Source of the DNA: an uncultured Lachnospiraceae bacterium
Lineage (GTDB): Bacteria; Bacillota; Clostridia; Lachnospirales; Lachnospiraceae
NCBI GenBank assembly: GCA_947178145.1
Contig: CAMWXE010000001.1
Location: 62,001 to 126,000 of the forward strand
Direction of reading: 5' to 3'
DNA: 64,000 nucleotides
A program made the translations under genes and the position numbers. The notes beneath the pieces were generated by a model. The model was not told the origin of the DNA and searched no databases. It saw only the letters and a list, made by a program, of their open reading frames with translations. Of this stretch, positions 32,458 through 42,428 are shown in pieces; the stretch's first letter is position 1, and every line of letters starts with the position of its first letter.

Positions 32458-33146
32458 CTTCTTCCCTCCATATTTATCTTCTCCAAATCTATCCTTTCCG
32501 GTAAATCAGGGAAAATCTTTGTCTCACTGCAAACGCAGAGCATATATCCCTTCAATATATTGTATCGCCTTGTATAAATCATATGCTCATGGTCTATGTC
32601 GCAAATATAGCTGTAATCCCCGGCAGTCACATAGTGCCGAATGCCTGCTCCGATCCCTCTGCCGCTTAACTTCACCGCACTTTCTTTTGCCGTCCACATG
32701 CTGTAAAATTCTTCTGTCTGTCTATCCTGATCAACCCCTTCCAGAACAAGGAGTCTGCTGTATTCCTCCTCATGGTAAAATCGTTTTGCCAGGGTCATTT
32801 TCCAAGGTTTCATCTCCTGTATATCGACTCCGACTGGTATGGAATCTACCGCACAGGCAACCCATTCCCCAGAATGAGATAATCCGAAATGAAAATCTGG
32901 ATAACCCTTAATATATGGCTTGCCATATATTCCTTTTCCAAATTCCGCCTGCTTCCATGTTTCCGCATCATATCCCGCCAGCAAAAATGCATAACGGAGC
33001 AAAAGTCCTGCAAAAATACTCCTCTCCCGCTCCTTTTGGCTTCTGAGAGCGGAAACCTTCTTCACCCTGTCACGATCAAGCAGCTCACACAGCCGTTCTC
33101 CCTCCGCTGCCTGCAATTCATATGTTTTTGCTGTGTAGATCTGCAT
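32451..33146 (-). CDS. 4'-phosphopantetheinyl transferase (Sfp type)
   Basis: A 231-residue protein with the Sfp-type motifs FHFGLSHSGEWVACAV near residue 95, VGVDIQEM (Mg2+-binding Asp) and FYSMWTAKESAVKLSGRGI (W-x-x-KE-x-x-K) near residue 150. It transfers phosphopantetheine from CoA to a Ser of carrier proteins. It could prime the stand-alone ACP of the glycan operon, although that is about 17 kb away. Good GAGGAG before ATG 33146. The end overlaps the downstream CNB-domain gene by seven bases. Confidence 0.88.
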   Translation of the reverse strand: MQIYTAKTYELQAAEGERLCELLDRDRVKKVSALRSQKERERSIFAGLLLRYAFLLAGYDAETWKQAEFGKGIYGKPYIKGYPDFHFGLSHSGEWVACAVDSIPVGVDIQEMKPWKMTLAKRFYHEEEYSRLLVLEGVDQDRQTEEFYSMWTAKESAVKLSGRGIGAGIRHYVTAGDYSYICDIDHEHMIYTRRYNILKGYMLCVCSETKIFPDLPERIDLEKINMEGRRC

Positions 33147-33162
33147 TTTTCTCCTCTGAAAC

Positions 33163-33194
33163 GCTACCCCGGCAGCAAGTGCCGCCGGGGTAGC
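33163..33194 (-). terminator. Hairpin downstream of the chemotaxis receptor gene
   Basis: Stem GCTACCCCGGC / GCCGGGGTAGC with a 10-base loop, 22 bases past the receptor stop. No T-run follows on the minus strand, and it lies 17 bases before the next start, so it may only partly stop transcription. Confidence 0.5.
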
Positions 33195-33215
33195 AAATAA
33201 TACCTTATTTTGTCA

Positions 33216-34994
33216 TTAATACTTTCCGAAATCAGAATCCAATGAAATGATGCTCTCATTGTCAACATACTCACTGTCATCATATGACGTCGTTTCAAAA
33301 TCAGACTTTCTGCCTTTTCCGGCAAGAAGTTTATACTTGCCAACTGCATTTTGAAGCTGTCCTGCAAGACTTGAAAGCTCTGCACTTGCAGCAGCACACT
33401 GCTCAGACGTTGCTGAGTTCGTTTGTACTACATCGGCAATCTGCGTGATACCTGCATTTACCTGTCCCACAGAGCTTGCCTGGTTTACAGAAGCCTCTGC
33501 GATATTGCTCACAATTGTGGCGATATTTTCAACAGAAGATAAAATTTCCTCAAGAGCTGCTGCTGTCTCAACTGCAAGCTTCGAACCGATCTCCACCTTC
33601 TTAATCGAATCCTCGATCATCACTGCGGAATCCTTTGCAGCCTCAGCTGACTTATTTGCCAAGGTTCTGACTTCGTCAGCAACAACGGCAAAACCTTTTC
33701 CATGAATACCTGCTCTTGCAGCTTCCACAGAAGCATTCAGTGCAAGGATATTGGTCTGGAATGAGATATCATCAATGACCTTCATAATCTTTGAAATATT
33801 CTCAGAGGACTCGTTGATATCCTGCATCGCCGCGATCATCTGTTTCATCTGCTCATTGCCGCGAATCGCACCGTCTTTTGTATTCTGAACCAGCTCATTT
33901 GCCTTGTTTGCGTCATCTGCATTGACTTTCGCGCCATTTGCAATCTCCTCAATAGAGACTGTAATCTCCTCAATCGCACTTGCCTGCTGTGTGGTACCCT
34001 GTGCCAGAGAGTTGCTTGCACTTGCAACCTCGTTTGCACCAGATGTCATTCTTGCAGCTGCATCGCGAATTGTAGAGAGATTTCTGTTGTTGTCGCGAAG
34101 CATCTTCACAATCGCTGTTCCGAGGGCATCTTCCTCGCTTGCCTTCTTGTAGGTTGCTGTCAGGTCACCATCTGCAACCTGCTCTGTAATGCGAACCTGC
34201 TGCCCAATTGTCTTGGCCATCTGCTGGAAATCATCTGTCAGATCGCCGAACTCGTCATTGGATGACTTCTCAAGATGAATATTAATATCACCTTTCGCCA
34301 TCTTTTGAGCAGCATTGGAAAGGCTGTTCAAAGGATACTGGATCTTTCTCTTTGTGACTACTGTCGCAAAGAAAATGCATATAATATAAATGACAATTGC
34401 TATTCCAACAATAAACGACTGCCTGATATTAATGTAATCGTTAATTGTCTCTCTGTCCTTGGATGCACAGACCATTCCGACAACCTTGTTCGTGCTGTCC
34501 GTTACAGGCACATAATATCCATAATAGAGCGATCCATTGATATCAAAATCATTTCGATTATACTCCCGGCCACCGTTCAAAACCTCTGCGGCAACTTTAG
34601 AATCTGCCTTCGTACCCACAAGCGGATTTCCCTGAGAATCCTTGATTGTTGTTGCGCGTCTCACATCACCAAAGAATAAGGTAATCTCGCCATCATTATC
34701 ATTCGCGTACTGCTCAACCAGATCTCCCAATTCCTGAGAGAGATTTACATCGCCTTTGTACAGATCTTCTCCCTGCATGGAGTACTCTCCTGACGATACG
34801 CCATCAAGTGCAAGTATCGTACCTCTGGCCATCGCTTTCAGCGTCTTGTATGTCTCTGACTCCATTCCCTGTCTGAGCGTCATTGTAGAAACGGTCACAA
34901 TAATAACACACGCTAACATCATTGGCAATGATACCAGTGCAATCACCAGCCACTTGATAGTAAACCTACCACCTACATTGTTTTGTCCATTCAT
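33216..34994 (-). CDS. Methyl-accepting chemotaxis protein
   Basis: A 592-residue receptor. A membrane helix lies at about 14-36 ([21 protein letters not shown]), an extracellular sensing domain of about 150 residues (Cache-like: [35 protein letters not shown]) and a second helix at about 190-212. A HAMP domain follows ([21 protein letters not shown]), then the signalling coiled coil with the hairpin-tip [19 protein letters not shown] and [13 protein letters not shown]. It signals to CheA/CheW. Its presence suggests a motile cell. ATG 34994 is chosen for AAAGGAAG upstream. A sigma-A promoter lies at 35084-35112. The ligand is unknown. Confidence 0.93.
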   Translation of the reverse strand: MNGQNNVGGRFTIKWLVIALVSLPMMLACVIIVTVSTMTLRQGMESETYKTLKAMARGTILALDGVSSGEYSMQGEDLYKGDVNLSQELGDLVEQYANDNDGEITLFFGDVRRATTIKDSQGNPLVGTKADSKVAAEVLNGGREYNRNDFDINGSLYYGYYVPVTDSTNKVVGMVCASKDRETINDYINIRQSFIVGIAIVIYIICIFFATVVTKRKIQYPLNSLSNAAQKMAKGDINIHLEKSSNDEFGDLTDDFQQMAKTIGQQVRITEQVADGDLTATYKKASEEDALGTAIVKMLRDNNRNLSTIRDAAARMTSGANEVASASNSLAQGTTQQASAIEEITVSIEEIANGAKVNADDANKANELVQNTKDGAIRGNEQMKQMIAAMQDINESSENISKIMKVIDDISFQTNILALNASVEAARAGIHGKGFAVVADEVRTLANKSAEAAKDSAVMIEDSIKKVEIGSKLAVETAAALEEILSSVENIATIVSNIAEASVNQASSVGQVNAGITQIADVVQTNSATSEQCAAASAELSSLAGQLQNAVGKYKLLAGKGRKSDFETTSYDDSEYVDNESIISLDSDFGKY

Positions 34995-35083
34995 AAGTAA
35001 CTTCCTTTCACACAATATTCTATTAACAATCCGTTAAGGTAACCATTCAGAATAATTCTAATCACCTTAACTGCTTAATCTCT

Positions 35084-35112
35084 ATTTTAAATTGTTTCAA
35101 CGATTAAGTCAA
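35084..35112 (-). promoter_or_regulatory. Predicted sigma-A promoter of the chemotaxis receptor gene
   Basis: TTGACT, a 17-base spacer, then TAAAAT on the minus strand, about 90 bases before the ATG at 34994. The remaining gap up to sigG shows nothing else clear. Confidence 0.65.
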
Positions 35113-35204
35113 TAGTATATATTGTCTGTCAGTTAAAAAATTTGTATTTATTTGACACATCCTGCCAATTTTCCCTCAAATTTCCTTCGAAAGATTCAAA
35201 TCAT

Positions 35205-35987
35205 TCAAAATGCCAGATATTTTTTCATCGTTCGCAGTGCATTTTTTTCCAGTCTTGACACCTGTGCCTGGGAGATTCCAATATACTCCGCAACTTCCAT
35301 CTGTGTTTTTCCCTCAAAAAACCGCAGATTAATAATTTCATTCTCCCTCTCGTCGAGTTTTTTCATCGCCTCACTCAGAGAAATATTCTCAACCCAGTTG
35401 TCCTCTTTACACTTCTTATCACTGATCTGGTCCATCACGTACAGCGTGTCCCCGCCCTCCGTATATACGGGTTCATACAGACTCATAGGATTTTGTATCG
35501 CGTCAAGGGCATACACGATATCTTCCTTCGGAATACCGATTTCCTCCGATATTTCCATAATGGTCGGCTCGCGCAGATTCTTCTTCGTAAAATTCTCTTT
35601 GGCATAAATTGCCTTGTATGCTGTGTCTTTCAATGAGCGGCTCACACGGATTGGATTGCTTGAATCCCTCAAAAATCTCCTGATTTCCCCGATAATCATA
35701 GGAACTGCATATGTCGAGAACTTCACGTCAAGGCTGGAATCAAAGTTGTCGATTGCCTTAATCAATCCGATACACCCAATCTGAAACAGGTCATCCACAT
35801 TTTCATTGGATTGAGAAAACCGCTTAATCACACTCAAAACCAGCCTTAGATTTCCTCTGATATACTCCTCTCTTGCCTGCATATCCCCCTGTTCTATCTT
35901 TGCAAAAAGTGCCTGTTTTTCCTCATTTTTGAGTACAGGTAGCTTTGACGTATTTACACCACATATTTCAACTTTTCCAAGTGCCAT
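35205..35987 (-). CDS. sigG: Sporulation sigma factor SigG (forespore, late)
   Basis: A 260-residue sigma-70-family protein. The SigG signature starts at residue 1 (VEICGVNTSKLPVL). Region 2 is NLRLVLSVIKRFSQSNENVDDLFQIGCIGLIKAIDNF, region 3 contains RVSRSLKDTAYKAI, and region 4 has VAEYIGISQAQVSRLEKNAL. It directs late forespore transcription. The start is ATG 35987 with GAGG nine bases upstream. It follows sigE by 114 bases, as in the conserved spoIIGA-sigE-sigG order. Confidence 0.95.
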   Translation of the reverse strand: MALGKVEICGVNTSKLPVLKNEEKQALFAKIEQGDMQAREEYIRGNLRLVLSVIKRFSQSNENVDDLFQIGCIGLIKAIDNFDSSLDVKFSTYAVPMIIGEIRRFLRDSSNPIRVSRSLKDTAYKAIYAKENFTKKNLREPTIMEISEEIGIPKEDIVYALDAIQNPMSLYEPVYTEGGDTLYVMDQISDKKCKEDNWVENISLSEAMKKLDERENEIINLRFFEGKTQMEVAEYIGISQAQVSRLEKNALRTMKKYLAF

Positions 35988-36101
35988 ATTGATAATCCTC
36001 CATCTCTTCTCGATATAGATATGTCGCACAATACCTGCTGGTCGTGCGAACATATGTATGAAGGTGTAAATACGTCTATGTACGCGATTCTGTTATCTGT
36101 T

Positions 36102-36836
36102 TTAACTTGCCATCTCTTTCTTTAACCGTTTCATGATCTTCTTTTCGAGTCTGGATATATAAGACTGTGATATTCCTAAATAATCTGCCACCTCTTTTTG
36201 TGTCATCTCCATGTCATCTGGGTTGTTCAGGCCAAACCGCAGCATGATAATCGTCCGCTCTCGCTCCCCCAGCTTTGATATGGCATGCTTCAATTGGCTC
36301 CGCTCCACCTCACTTTCCAAATCCTTGTATATCACATCCTCGTCCGTTCCGAGAATGTCTGACAGGAGCAGTTCATTTCCATCCCAGTCGACGTTGAGGG
36401 GCTCATCAATCGAAACTTCAAGTTTTGTCTTATTATTCCGTCTCAAATACATTAAAATCTCATTCTCAATGCACCGCGACGCGTAAGTTGCAAGCTTAAT
36501 ATTTTTGCTTCTGTTAAAGGTATTAATCGCCTTGATGAGACCAATCGTCCCGATGGAAATCAAATCCTCCACCCCCACGCCAGTGTTGTCAAACTTTTTG
36601 GCAATATATACGACAAGCCTTAAATTGTGCTCAATTAACAGTGCTCTTGCCTCGTTTGCATACTCGGTCTCCAACCCGTTAATCGCACGATTCTCTTCCT
36701 CGCCTTCCAGCGGCGGCGGCAGCACCTCGGAACCTCCGATATAGTGAATTTCACTTCCCACTTCATTTTTATTTTTATGATTTATTTTTTTAAGGGTTAA
36801 TCTCATTTTCCCCGGCAGATATAGTTTTATGATCAT
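36102..36836 (-). CDS. sigE: Sporulation sigma factor SigE (mother cell, early; pro-form)
   Basis: A 244-residue protein. The first 25 or so residues are the basic/hydrophobic pro-sequence ([14 protein letters not shown]). Then come [14 protein letters not shown], region 2 ([37 protein letters not shown]) and region 4 ([19 protein letters not shown]). SigE is made as an inactive precursor that SpoIIGA cleaves. The start is ATG 36836 with GGAGG six bases upstream. It lies 17 bases downstream of spoIIGA. Confidence 0.95.
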   Translation of the reverse strand: MIIKLYLPGKMRLTLKKINHKNKNEVGSEIHYIGGSEVLPPPLEGEEENRAINGLETEYANEARALLIEHNLRLVVYIAKKFDNTGVGVEDLISIGTIGLIKAINTFNRSKNIKLATYASRCIENEILMYLRRNNKTKLEVSIDEPLNVDWDGNELLLSDILGTDEDVIYKDLESEVERSQLKHAISKLGERERTIIMLRFGLNNPDDMEMTQKEVADYLGISQSYISRLEKKIMKRLKKEMAS

Positions 36837-36853
36837 CGTCTTCCTCCATCCTC

Positions 36854-37654
36854 TCACATAATCAGGCTGTGGTTTAATATCATCTGAAAGTCTCCATTCT
36901 TTGACAACTTTCCCTTGTAGAGTGCAACCACTGCCCCTTTCTTCACCACCTGTTCCCTTTCCTTTTGTATTATCAACTCATCCACCACAATCCCCTCCAG
37001 AACCCCATGTTCTTTTCCGACACTCTGATAAGGGATAATTTTATATTTCTGTGGATACTTTTTCAACCATCCTTTTGTCGTATCTGTCTCCTCCACTACA
37101 GACACCGGTTTTCCAGACACCGGATCCGTTAGAAAGTTTCCTGTGTCAAACAGTGCTCTATATACAACATTTTCTCCTTCTTCTGTCAATGTAACCTCAT
37201 ATATGTGCTTTGATTCCACCAGACTGCGATAGACAAGCATAAAGATTACAATCCCTGCGATCAACGCGATCACCACAATTTGTGCCAGACCATTCCCCAC
37301 AAGTCTGCCTGCACATTCCATAAGTTTTCCATATGCAAACACCATTCCATGCAGATATATAATTCCCATGGCAAGTCTCCGGAACACCCCTCCACGCCTG
37401 ACAGGCTGCTGTATACAGATGAGAAGCATCACGGCATCCAGCACAAGGACCAGCAATATATATATGATGTTAAAGCCAACACCTGACATCAATATGATCA
37501 CTGCTCCTATACCGCCGCTCACTGATGCAGCCAACAGTCTTAAGAAATTAATTTTCTCTTTCAGAAGCAGCAAAGTCAATAGCAACAGCTGCATATCCAT
37601 CAGAACATTCTGCGCCAGAAAAACATCAATGTATACCTCATAAATTCGTATCAC
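36854..37654 (-). CDS. spoIIGA: Sigma-E processing peptidase SpoIIGA
   Basis: A protein of about 266 residues. The first half is a membrane domain with five or so helices ([53 protein letters not shown], and later ones). The second half is an aspartic-protease-like domain with [17 protein letters not shown], where D-T-G is the catalytic motif. It cleaves pro-SigE at the septum. The start is unclear: GTG 37654 has AGGG upstream and gives [12 protein letters not shown], close to family starts. No in-frame ATG fits well. A terminator (37684-37719) separates it from ftsZ. Confidence 0.88.
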   Translation of the reverse strand: MIRIYEVYIDVFLAQNVLMDMQLLLLTLLLLKEKINFLRLLAASVSGGIGAVIILMSGVGFNIIYILLVLVLDAVMLLICIQQPVRRGGVFRRLAMGIIYLHGMVFAYGKLMECAGRLVGNGLAQIVVIALIAGIVIFMLVYRSLVESKHIYEVTLTEEGENVVYRALFDTGNFLTDPVSGKPVSVVEETDTTKGWLKKYPQKYKIIPYQSVGKEHGVLEGIVVDELIIQKEREQVVKKGAVVALYKGKLSKNGDFQMILNHSLIM

Positions 37655-37683
37655 CTCCGTCCCTATGAAACGATTATACAAAA

Positions 37684-37719
37684 AATGTCCCATGCTTTTT
37701 TGTCAAAGCATGGGACAAA
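37684..37719. terminator. Bidirectional-looking terminator after ftsZ
   Basis: GTCCCATGCTTT / AAAGCATGGGAC stem with A- and T-rich flanks (AAAAAT before, AAAATT after). It lies 35 bases past the ftsZ stop and ahead of spoIIGA. Confidence 0.8.
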
Positions 37720-37754
37720 ATTATGTTAATTTTTCGACTTTTTATGAGCTTGCA

Positions 37755-38957
37755 CTATCTCTTTAAGAAACTCGGTATGTTCAGGGTCTGTTCCTTCACA
37801 TTACTTCTCAAATCTGTAGGAGGCTTGACAATATTGTTCGGCCTAGGCTGTGCCGGGCCTTGTGGTGCTTGTCCATTTGGCTGTATTACATTGATTCCTG
37901 CCGGTGCCTGTGGTCTTGGTCTGGCTGGCGTATTCGGTATATTGTTTGGTTTCACCGAAAAATTACTGTTGATCCGGCCCATATTATTAACCGGCGAATT
38001 CGGCACTGACTCAACAATACCTGTCGCAATGACTGTGACCGTACAAGAATCTGTCATATCCTCATTGTACATCGCTCCAAAAATTACATTGATATCCTCA
38101 CCGGCAAGATCCTGCACATAACTTGCTGCATCATTTGCGTCAAAAATGGAAATATCACCTGAAATATTGAGAATGACATCTGTCGCTCCGCTGAGGGTTG
38201 TCTCAAGAAGCGGTGACTCGACGGCCATCTTGATCGCCTCTGCCGCTTTGTCTTCACCCTTGCCATAGCCAATTCCAATATGTGCGATACCTTTTTCCTT
38301 CATAACAGTCTGTACATCTGCAAAGTCCAGATTGATAACAGATGGTACATTGATCAGGTCCGTGATACCCTGCACAGACTGTTGCAGCACCTCGTCGGCT
38401 TTCTTCAATGCGTCTGGCATGGTTGTCCTTCTGTCGACAATCTCAAGCAGTTTGTCATTGGGGATGACAATCAATGTATCAACATGCTCTTTCAGCTTCT
38501 CAATCCCTGTCAACGCATTTGTCATACGTGTGCGTGCCTCAAATTTGAACGGCTTTGTCACGACACCGACAGTAAGAATACCCATTTCCTTAGCAATCGC
38601 TGCTACAATCGGCGCTGCACCTGTACCAGTACCGCCACCCATTCCACAGGTGACAAATACCATGTCTGCGCCCTTCAATGATTCTTTTATATCCTCTGAG
38701 CTCTCCTCTGCCGCCTTCTCGCCCACCTCAGGCTTTGCTCCTGCGCCAAGTCCTTTGGTCAGCTTCTCTCCAATCTGTAAAAGCTTTGGTGCCTTGCAGA
38801 GCTGCAGAGCCTGCTTATCCGTATTGACTCCTATAAATTCAACACCAGTAATTGCCTCATCTATCATTCGGTTGACGGCATTATTGCCTGCACCGCCTAC
38901 ACCTACTACTATGATCCTTGCCGCTGCATCTGTTTCGTTTGATCTAATCTCGAGCAA
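37755..38957 (-). CDS. ftsZ: Cell division protein FtsZ
   Basis: A 400-residue tubulin homologue. [18 protein letters not shown] begins the GTPase domain, [13 protein letters not shown] near residue 105 is the tubulin signature, and [11 protein letters not shown] belongs to the C-terminal domain. A Pro/Gln/Asn-rich linker (about 325-385) and the terminal peptide LNIPSFLKR, which binds FtsA/SepF-type partners, follow. The start is put at TTG 38957 ([13 protein letters not shown]), eight bases after GGAGG; the ATG at 38975 overlaps that site. Last gene of the division cluster. Confidence 0.97.
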   Translation of the reverse strand: MLEIRSNETDAAARIIVVGVGGAGNNAVNRMIDEAITGVEFIGVNTDKQALQLCKAPKLLQIGEKLTKGLGAGAKPEVGEKAAEESSEDIKESLKGADMVFVTCGMGGGTGTGAAPIVAAIAKEMGILTVGVVTKPFKFEARTRMTNALTGIEKLKEHVDTLIVIPNDKLLEIVDRRTTMPDALKKADEVLQQSVQGITDLINVPSVINLDFADVQTVMKEKGIAHIGIGYGKGEDKAAEAIKMAVESPLLETTLSGATDVILNISGDISIFDANDAASYVQDLAGEDINVIFGAMYNEDMTDSCTVTVIATGIVESVPNSPVNNMGRINSNFSVKPNNIPNTPARPRPQAPAGINVIQPNGQAPQGPAQPRPNNIVKPPTDLRSNVKEQTLNIPSFLKR

Positions 38958-39068
38958 GTTTCCTTCCTCCTTCATAATTCCTATTAAATTCCATCTAACT
39001 TATCATATAATTTTTTTAGCAATTAATCAACCTATTTTTTACTTTTCTTTTTAATTTATCATGGAACT

Positions 39069-39824
39069 CTATTTTCCCCTCTCAAAAGTAACGCTTTTCC
39101 GGTCTGCGGTATAGTTTTGCAAATCAAGCGTTCCTCTCTCCCCTTCCAGAGACGGCAAAATCTGCGGAAGCTGCATCAGCTTTTCATCCAGATTTTCCAA
39201 AGCTCCAATGTTGACTTTTACGGTATCATAACCCAGCGTAACATTATAGCTGTTATCAAACTGTATTCGATCACACAAAACATCATATTTGTTGAGAAGC
39301 TTTGTGATTGTCAGAATGTTCTGAAATATCTGATCGTTCTCCACTGGAAGCTTCTCATGAAGTACTACATGGTCAAAATCCAGTCCTGTCACCTGAGGAA
39401 TTCCCTTTGTCATAACCTTGGAAGTCTCCACCACGACGCCCTGATTGTCAAAATACATATATCTTCCAAGATATTTCACATATCCGGCAAGCGCCTTTTC
39501 ATATACAATGATTCGGATGGTATCGTTTGTCTGGACCATGACATCCATCGTCTCCACAAACGGAACTCCCTCTATTCCCTTATTCTTGTATTTCAGGGAC
39601 AAATAGAGGGAATTGTCGCCAAAAAACCCTGTCATGACCATCGCCTTGATTTCCTCAGCAGAATAGTGCTTATTACCATCGACCTGGACTGTTTTGACCG
39701 CATAGTGCGTCAGCACAAAATACAAACCCATTAGCAGTACATTGATGACCCCCAATGCAATGATAATGCGTATTTTAACCTTTATTTCCGGCGTTTTTGT
39801 TATTGTACTGTCCTGTTTATTCAT
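39069..39824 (-). CDS. ftsQ: Cell division protein FtsQ/DivIB
   Basis: A 251-residue bitopic membrane protein. A short cytoplasmic tail is followed by one helix (IIIALGVINVLLMGLYFVL, about 25-43), then a POTRA-like domain (VKTVQVDGNKHYSAEEI) and the FtsQ beta domain (KALAGYVKYLGRYMYFDNQGVVV). It joins the FtsL-FtsB-type divisome complex. ATG 39824 (MNKQDSTITK) has GAGG upstream; the open frame extends to 39854, overlapping murA. Located between murA and ftsZ, the usual position. Confidence 0.88.
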   Translation of the reverse strand: MNKQDSTITKTPEIKVKIRIIIALGVINVLLMGLYFVLTHYAVKTVQVDGNKHYSAEEIKAMVMTGFFGDNSLYLSLKYKNKGIEGVPFVETMDVMVQTNDTIRIIVYEKALAGYVKYLGRYMYFDNQGVVVETSKVMTKGIPQVTGLDFDHVVLHEKLPVENDQIFQNILTITKLLNKYDVLCDRIQFDNSYNVTLGYDTVKVNIGALENLDEKLMQLPQILPSLEGERGTLDLQNYTADRKSVTFERGK

Positions 39825-39850
39825 GGTCCGTTCCTCATATCTGTGACTCG

Positions 39851-41185
39851 TCAATCAACATAACGAATGTGTGCTCCAAGTCCTGCAAAATCTCCTACAA
39901 TATCCTGATAGCCTCTCCTGATATATCCTGAATCTGCCACTGTTGTGATGCCTGATGCGCAAAGACCTGCTATGACAAGTGCTGCGCCGCCTCTCAGTTC
40001 CCTCGCTATGACTGTACGCCCCTCAAGCTCTCTTCCCCCCGTCACAACAGCAGTGTCTCCTTCTATGCTGATCTCTGCCCCCATTCGCTGCAACTCCTCC
40101 ACAATCCGAAATCTGCTTGAGAAAATCTTTTCTCTGACTACAAGCTTCCCCTTTGCCATGCATGCCGCCACCAGAAGCGGCGACTGCAGATCTGTTGGAA
40201 AATCCGGGTACACATCTGTCTGTATGTATGAAAGATTCACAATTTTATCGCGGTCACTTGCATCGATGGCCAACTCATTTCGCACTTCATCGACAGCAAT
40301 CACAGCCCCCATCCCCTTTATCGTATCACAGATACTGTCCAGCTGTCTTATGGGAATATTTTCCAGTGTGATCTCTCCACCTGCTGCCAGAGCTGCAAAG
40401 AGATATGTGCCTGCGACAATCCGATCCGAAATAATATCATACGTGACACCGTGCAGTTTTGAAAGCTCAACACCCTGTATCACAATTCTTCCTGTCTTTA
40501 GCATGGTTCCAGAGTAATCGATACATGCTCCCGCCCTGTTTAAGAATTTGCACAGTTCCGTAATTTCGGGCTCTCTCGCCGCATTTTTGATAACTGTTGT
40601 CCCCCTTGCAGTCACCGCCGCCAGAATGATATTCTGCGTTGCTCCCACACTGGAAAATGGAAAATCAATCACTGCCCCTTTTAACTCATCCGCATATGCA
40701 TGAATATGGTTCCCCTCTATCCATATCTGCGCTCCCAGTTTTTCCAGTCCATACAGATGAAGATCGATTGGTCTTTCCCCAATGACACACCCGCCCGGAT
40801 AATTGACATAGACCTCTCCGAGCCGCCCAAGCATCGCTCCCATCATGATAACAGACGAACGCATTGCTGATACATATCTTTCCGGCAGTCTGTTCCCCCG
40901 CACACTGCACGTGTTGATCTCGATCCGGTTTCCTGTCTGAGTTGTTGTCTTTGTATCAGCTGCTACTGTATTGATTACCGCCCCGGTACTTTTCAGGAGA
41001 CTGCACATACATTCGATATCTGTGATATCCGGACAATTGTTCAGCACACACAATCCCGGTATCAACATACAAGCTGCCAATATTGGGAGTGCTGCATTTT
41101 TTGATCCCTGTATCTGTATCCTTCCGTCAAGCGGCTTTTTCCCCTCCATCCTTATAGACTCATTGTTTCTGTTAAAATGGGCCAT
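39851..41185 (-). CDS. murA: UDP-N-acetylglucosamine 1-carboxyvinyltransferase MurA
   Basis: A 444-residue EPT-fold enzyme. IQGSKNAALPILAACML holds the Lys-Asn of the UDP-GlcNAc site. YPGGCVIGERPIDLH carries the catalytic Cys (target of fosfomycin) near residue 115. TDVYPDFPTDLQSPL and ELRGGAALVIAGLCASG are present near residues 305 and 395. It makes enolpyruvyl-UDP-GlcNAc, the first committed step of peptidoglycan. ATG 41185 or GTG 41197 could be the start. It stands where murG or murB often sits in this cluster. Confidence 0.95.
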   Translation of the reverse strand: MAHFNRNNESIRMEGKKPLDGRIQIQGSKNAALPILAACMLIPGLCVLNNCPDITDIECMCSLLKSTGAVINTVAADTKTTTQTGNRIEINTCSVRGNRLPERYVSAMRSSVIMMGAMLGRLGEVYVNYPGGCVIGERPIDLHLYGLEKLGAQIWIEGNHIHAYADELKGAVIDFPFSSVGATQNIILAAVTARGTTVIKNAAREPEITELCKFLNRAGACIDYSGTMLKTGRIVIQGVELSKLHGVTYDIISDRIVAGTYLFAALAAGGEITLENIPIRQLDSICDTIKGMGAVIAVDEVRNELAIDASDRDKIVNLSYIQTDVYPDFPTDLQSPLLVAACMAKGKLVVREKIFSSRFRIVEELQRMGAEISIEGDTAVVTGGRELEGRTVIARELRGGAALVIAGLCASGITTVADSGYIRRGYQDIVGDFAGLGAHIRYVD

Positions 41186-41257
41186 CAGCTTCACCACATC
41201 ATTATATCAATCATAATATTATATGCGTGAACAGATGAAAAATGATATTTTTTCAAA

Positions 41258-42424
41258 TCACCGGCAATTTTTACTCACATTCAATACAATTCCGATCTCC
41301 ATCAACAGAAATAGCGTTGAAGTGCCGCCATAACTGATAAATGGCAGCGTGATACCAGTATTGGGAATCGTATTGGTCACAACAGCGATGTTGAGTATCA
41401 CCTGTATGGCATAGTGCGCCATCACTCCCACCACCAGAAGTGCCCCAAACCGGTCCATGGTCTTGTTGGCAATAACCATGCAGCTCCAAATGAGCACCAC
41501 AAAGAGAAGGATAATTGCCAGCGCACCAAAAAGTCCCAGCTCCTCACACAGGATGGAGAAAATCATATCATTCTGTGCCTCGGGCAGAAACCCCCTTTTC
41601 TGCATACTCTGCCCCAGACCCTTTCCCCATATACCCCCGGAACCGATCGCATATAGTGCCTGCAGTGTCTGAAATGCCTTATTCGTACTGTAAGCCTCTG
41701 GATGAAGCCACGCCGCAATACGCCCCATACGGAAGCTTCCTCCCGTTGTATCAGCATTTGCCACATAGGTCACCAGCGCTGTCACTGCTGCAATCCCTGT
41801 CGCTCCAACTATCACAAACCATTTATAATCTGGCACTGCCACAAAAAGCATTGCAACAGCAATCCCCATAATAATAATCGCCGAACTCAAATTACTGGTC
41901 AGCACATAGACAAGCCCTGCTATGATTGTGGGTGGCACTAACACAATTGCAAGCCCTTTGGGCGTTCGTATCACATTTCTTCCCAGACTCTCCAGTCTCT
42001 GAATAATGCTTGACAGATAAATGATCACACCAATCTTGGCAACCTCCGCAGGCTGAAATGTAGTAATTCCCACATTAATCCAGCGGCTTGCACCATTTCT
42101 GGTGATACCAATGGGTGACTTGACCAGCACAATCAGTATCGCAGACACAACCATTGCAAGCACATCCATCTTCTGCAATTCCTTATAGGGAAACTTGATC
42201 ATGATAAACAGACCTACAAATCCTACCACAGTTGACTGCGCCTGATTTTTTAAATAGAATGCGGAGTCTCCATATTCTATTCCTGCCTCATAGGAACTGA
42301 CAGAATAAATCATCAAAAGACCAAATCCAACCAAAAACAGTACCACCGTCAAAAGCACATAGTCCATGTTGTGTTTGCTGCTTCGAAATTTTACCGGCTG
42401 CTTTGCCACATATTGTCTTGCCAC
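41258..42424 (-). CDS. ftsW: SEDS-family glycosyltransferase FtsW/SpoVE
   Basis: A 388-residue protein with about ten membrane helices. It has the SEDS motifs GASRWINVG, QPAEVAKIG, SFRMGRIAAWLHPEAY, EAQNDMIFSILCEELG (the catalytic Asp region) and TGITLPFISYGGTS. It polymerises lipid II at the septum together with a class B PBP. In Bacillus the gene at this place (after murD, near spoVD) is spoVE, so a sporulation role is possible; the sequence alone does not decide. It follows murD by four bases. Confidence 0.9.
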   Translation of the reverse strand: MARQYVAKQPVKFRSSKHNMDYVLLTVVLFLVGFGLLMIYSVSSYEAGIEYGDSAFYLKNQAQSTVVGFVGLFIMIKFPYKELQKMDVLAMVVSAILIVLVKSPIGITRNGASRWINVGITTFQPAEVAKIGVIIYLSSIIQRLESLGRNVIRTPKGLAIVLVPPTIIAGLVYVLTSNLSSAIIIMGIAVAMLFVAVPDYKWFVIVGATGIAAVTALVTYVANADTTGGSFRMGRIAAWLHPEAYSTNKAFQTLQALYAIGSGGIWGKGLGQSMQKRGFLPEAQNDMIFSILCEELGLFGALAIILLFVVLIWSCMVIANKTMDRFGALLVVGVMAHYAIQVILNIAVVTNTIPNTGITLPFISYGGTSTLFLLMEIGIVLNVSKNCR

Positions 42425-42428
42425 AATA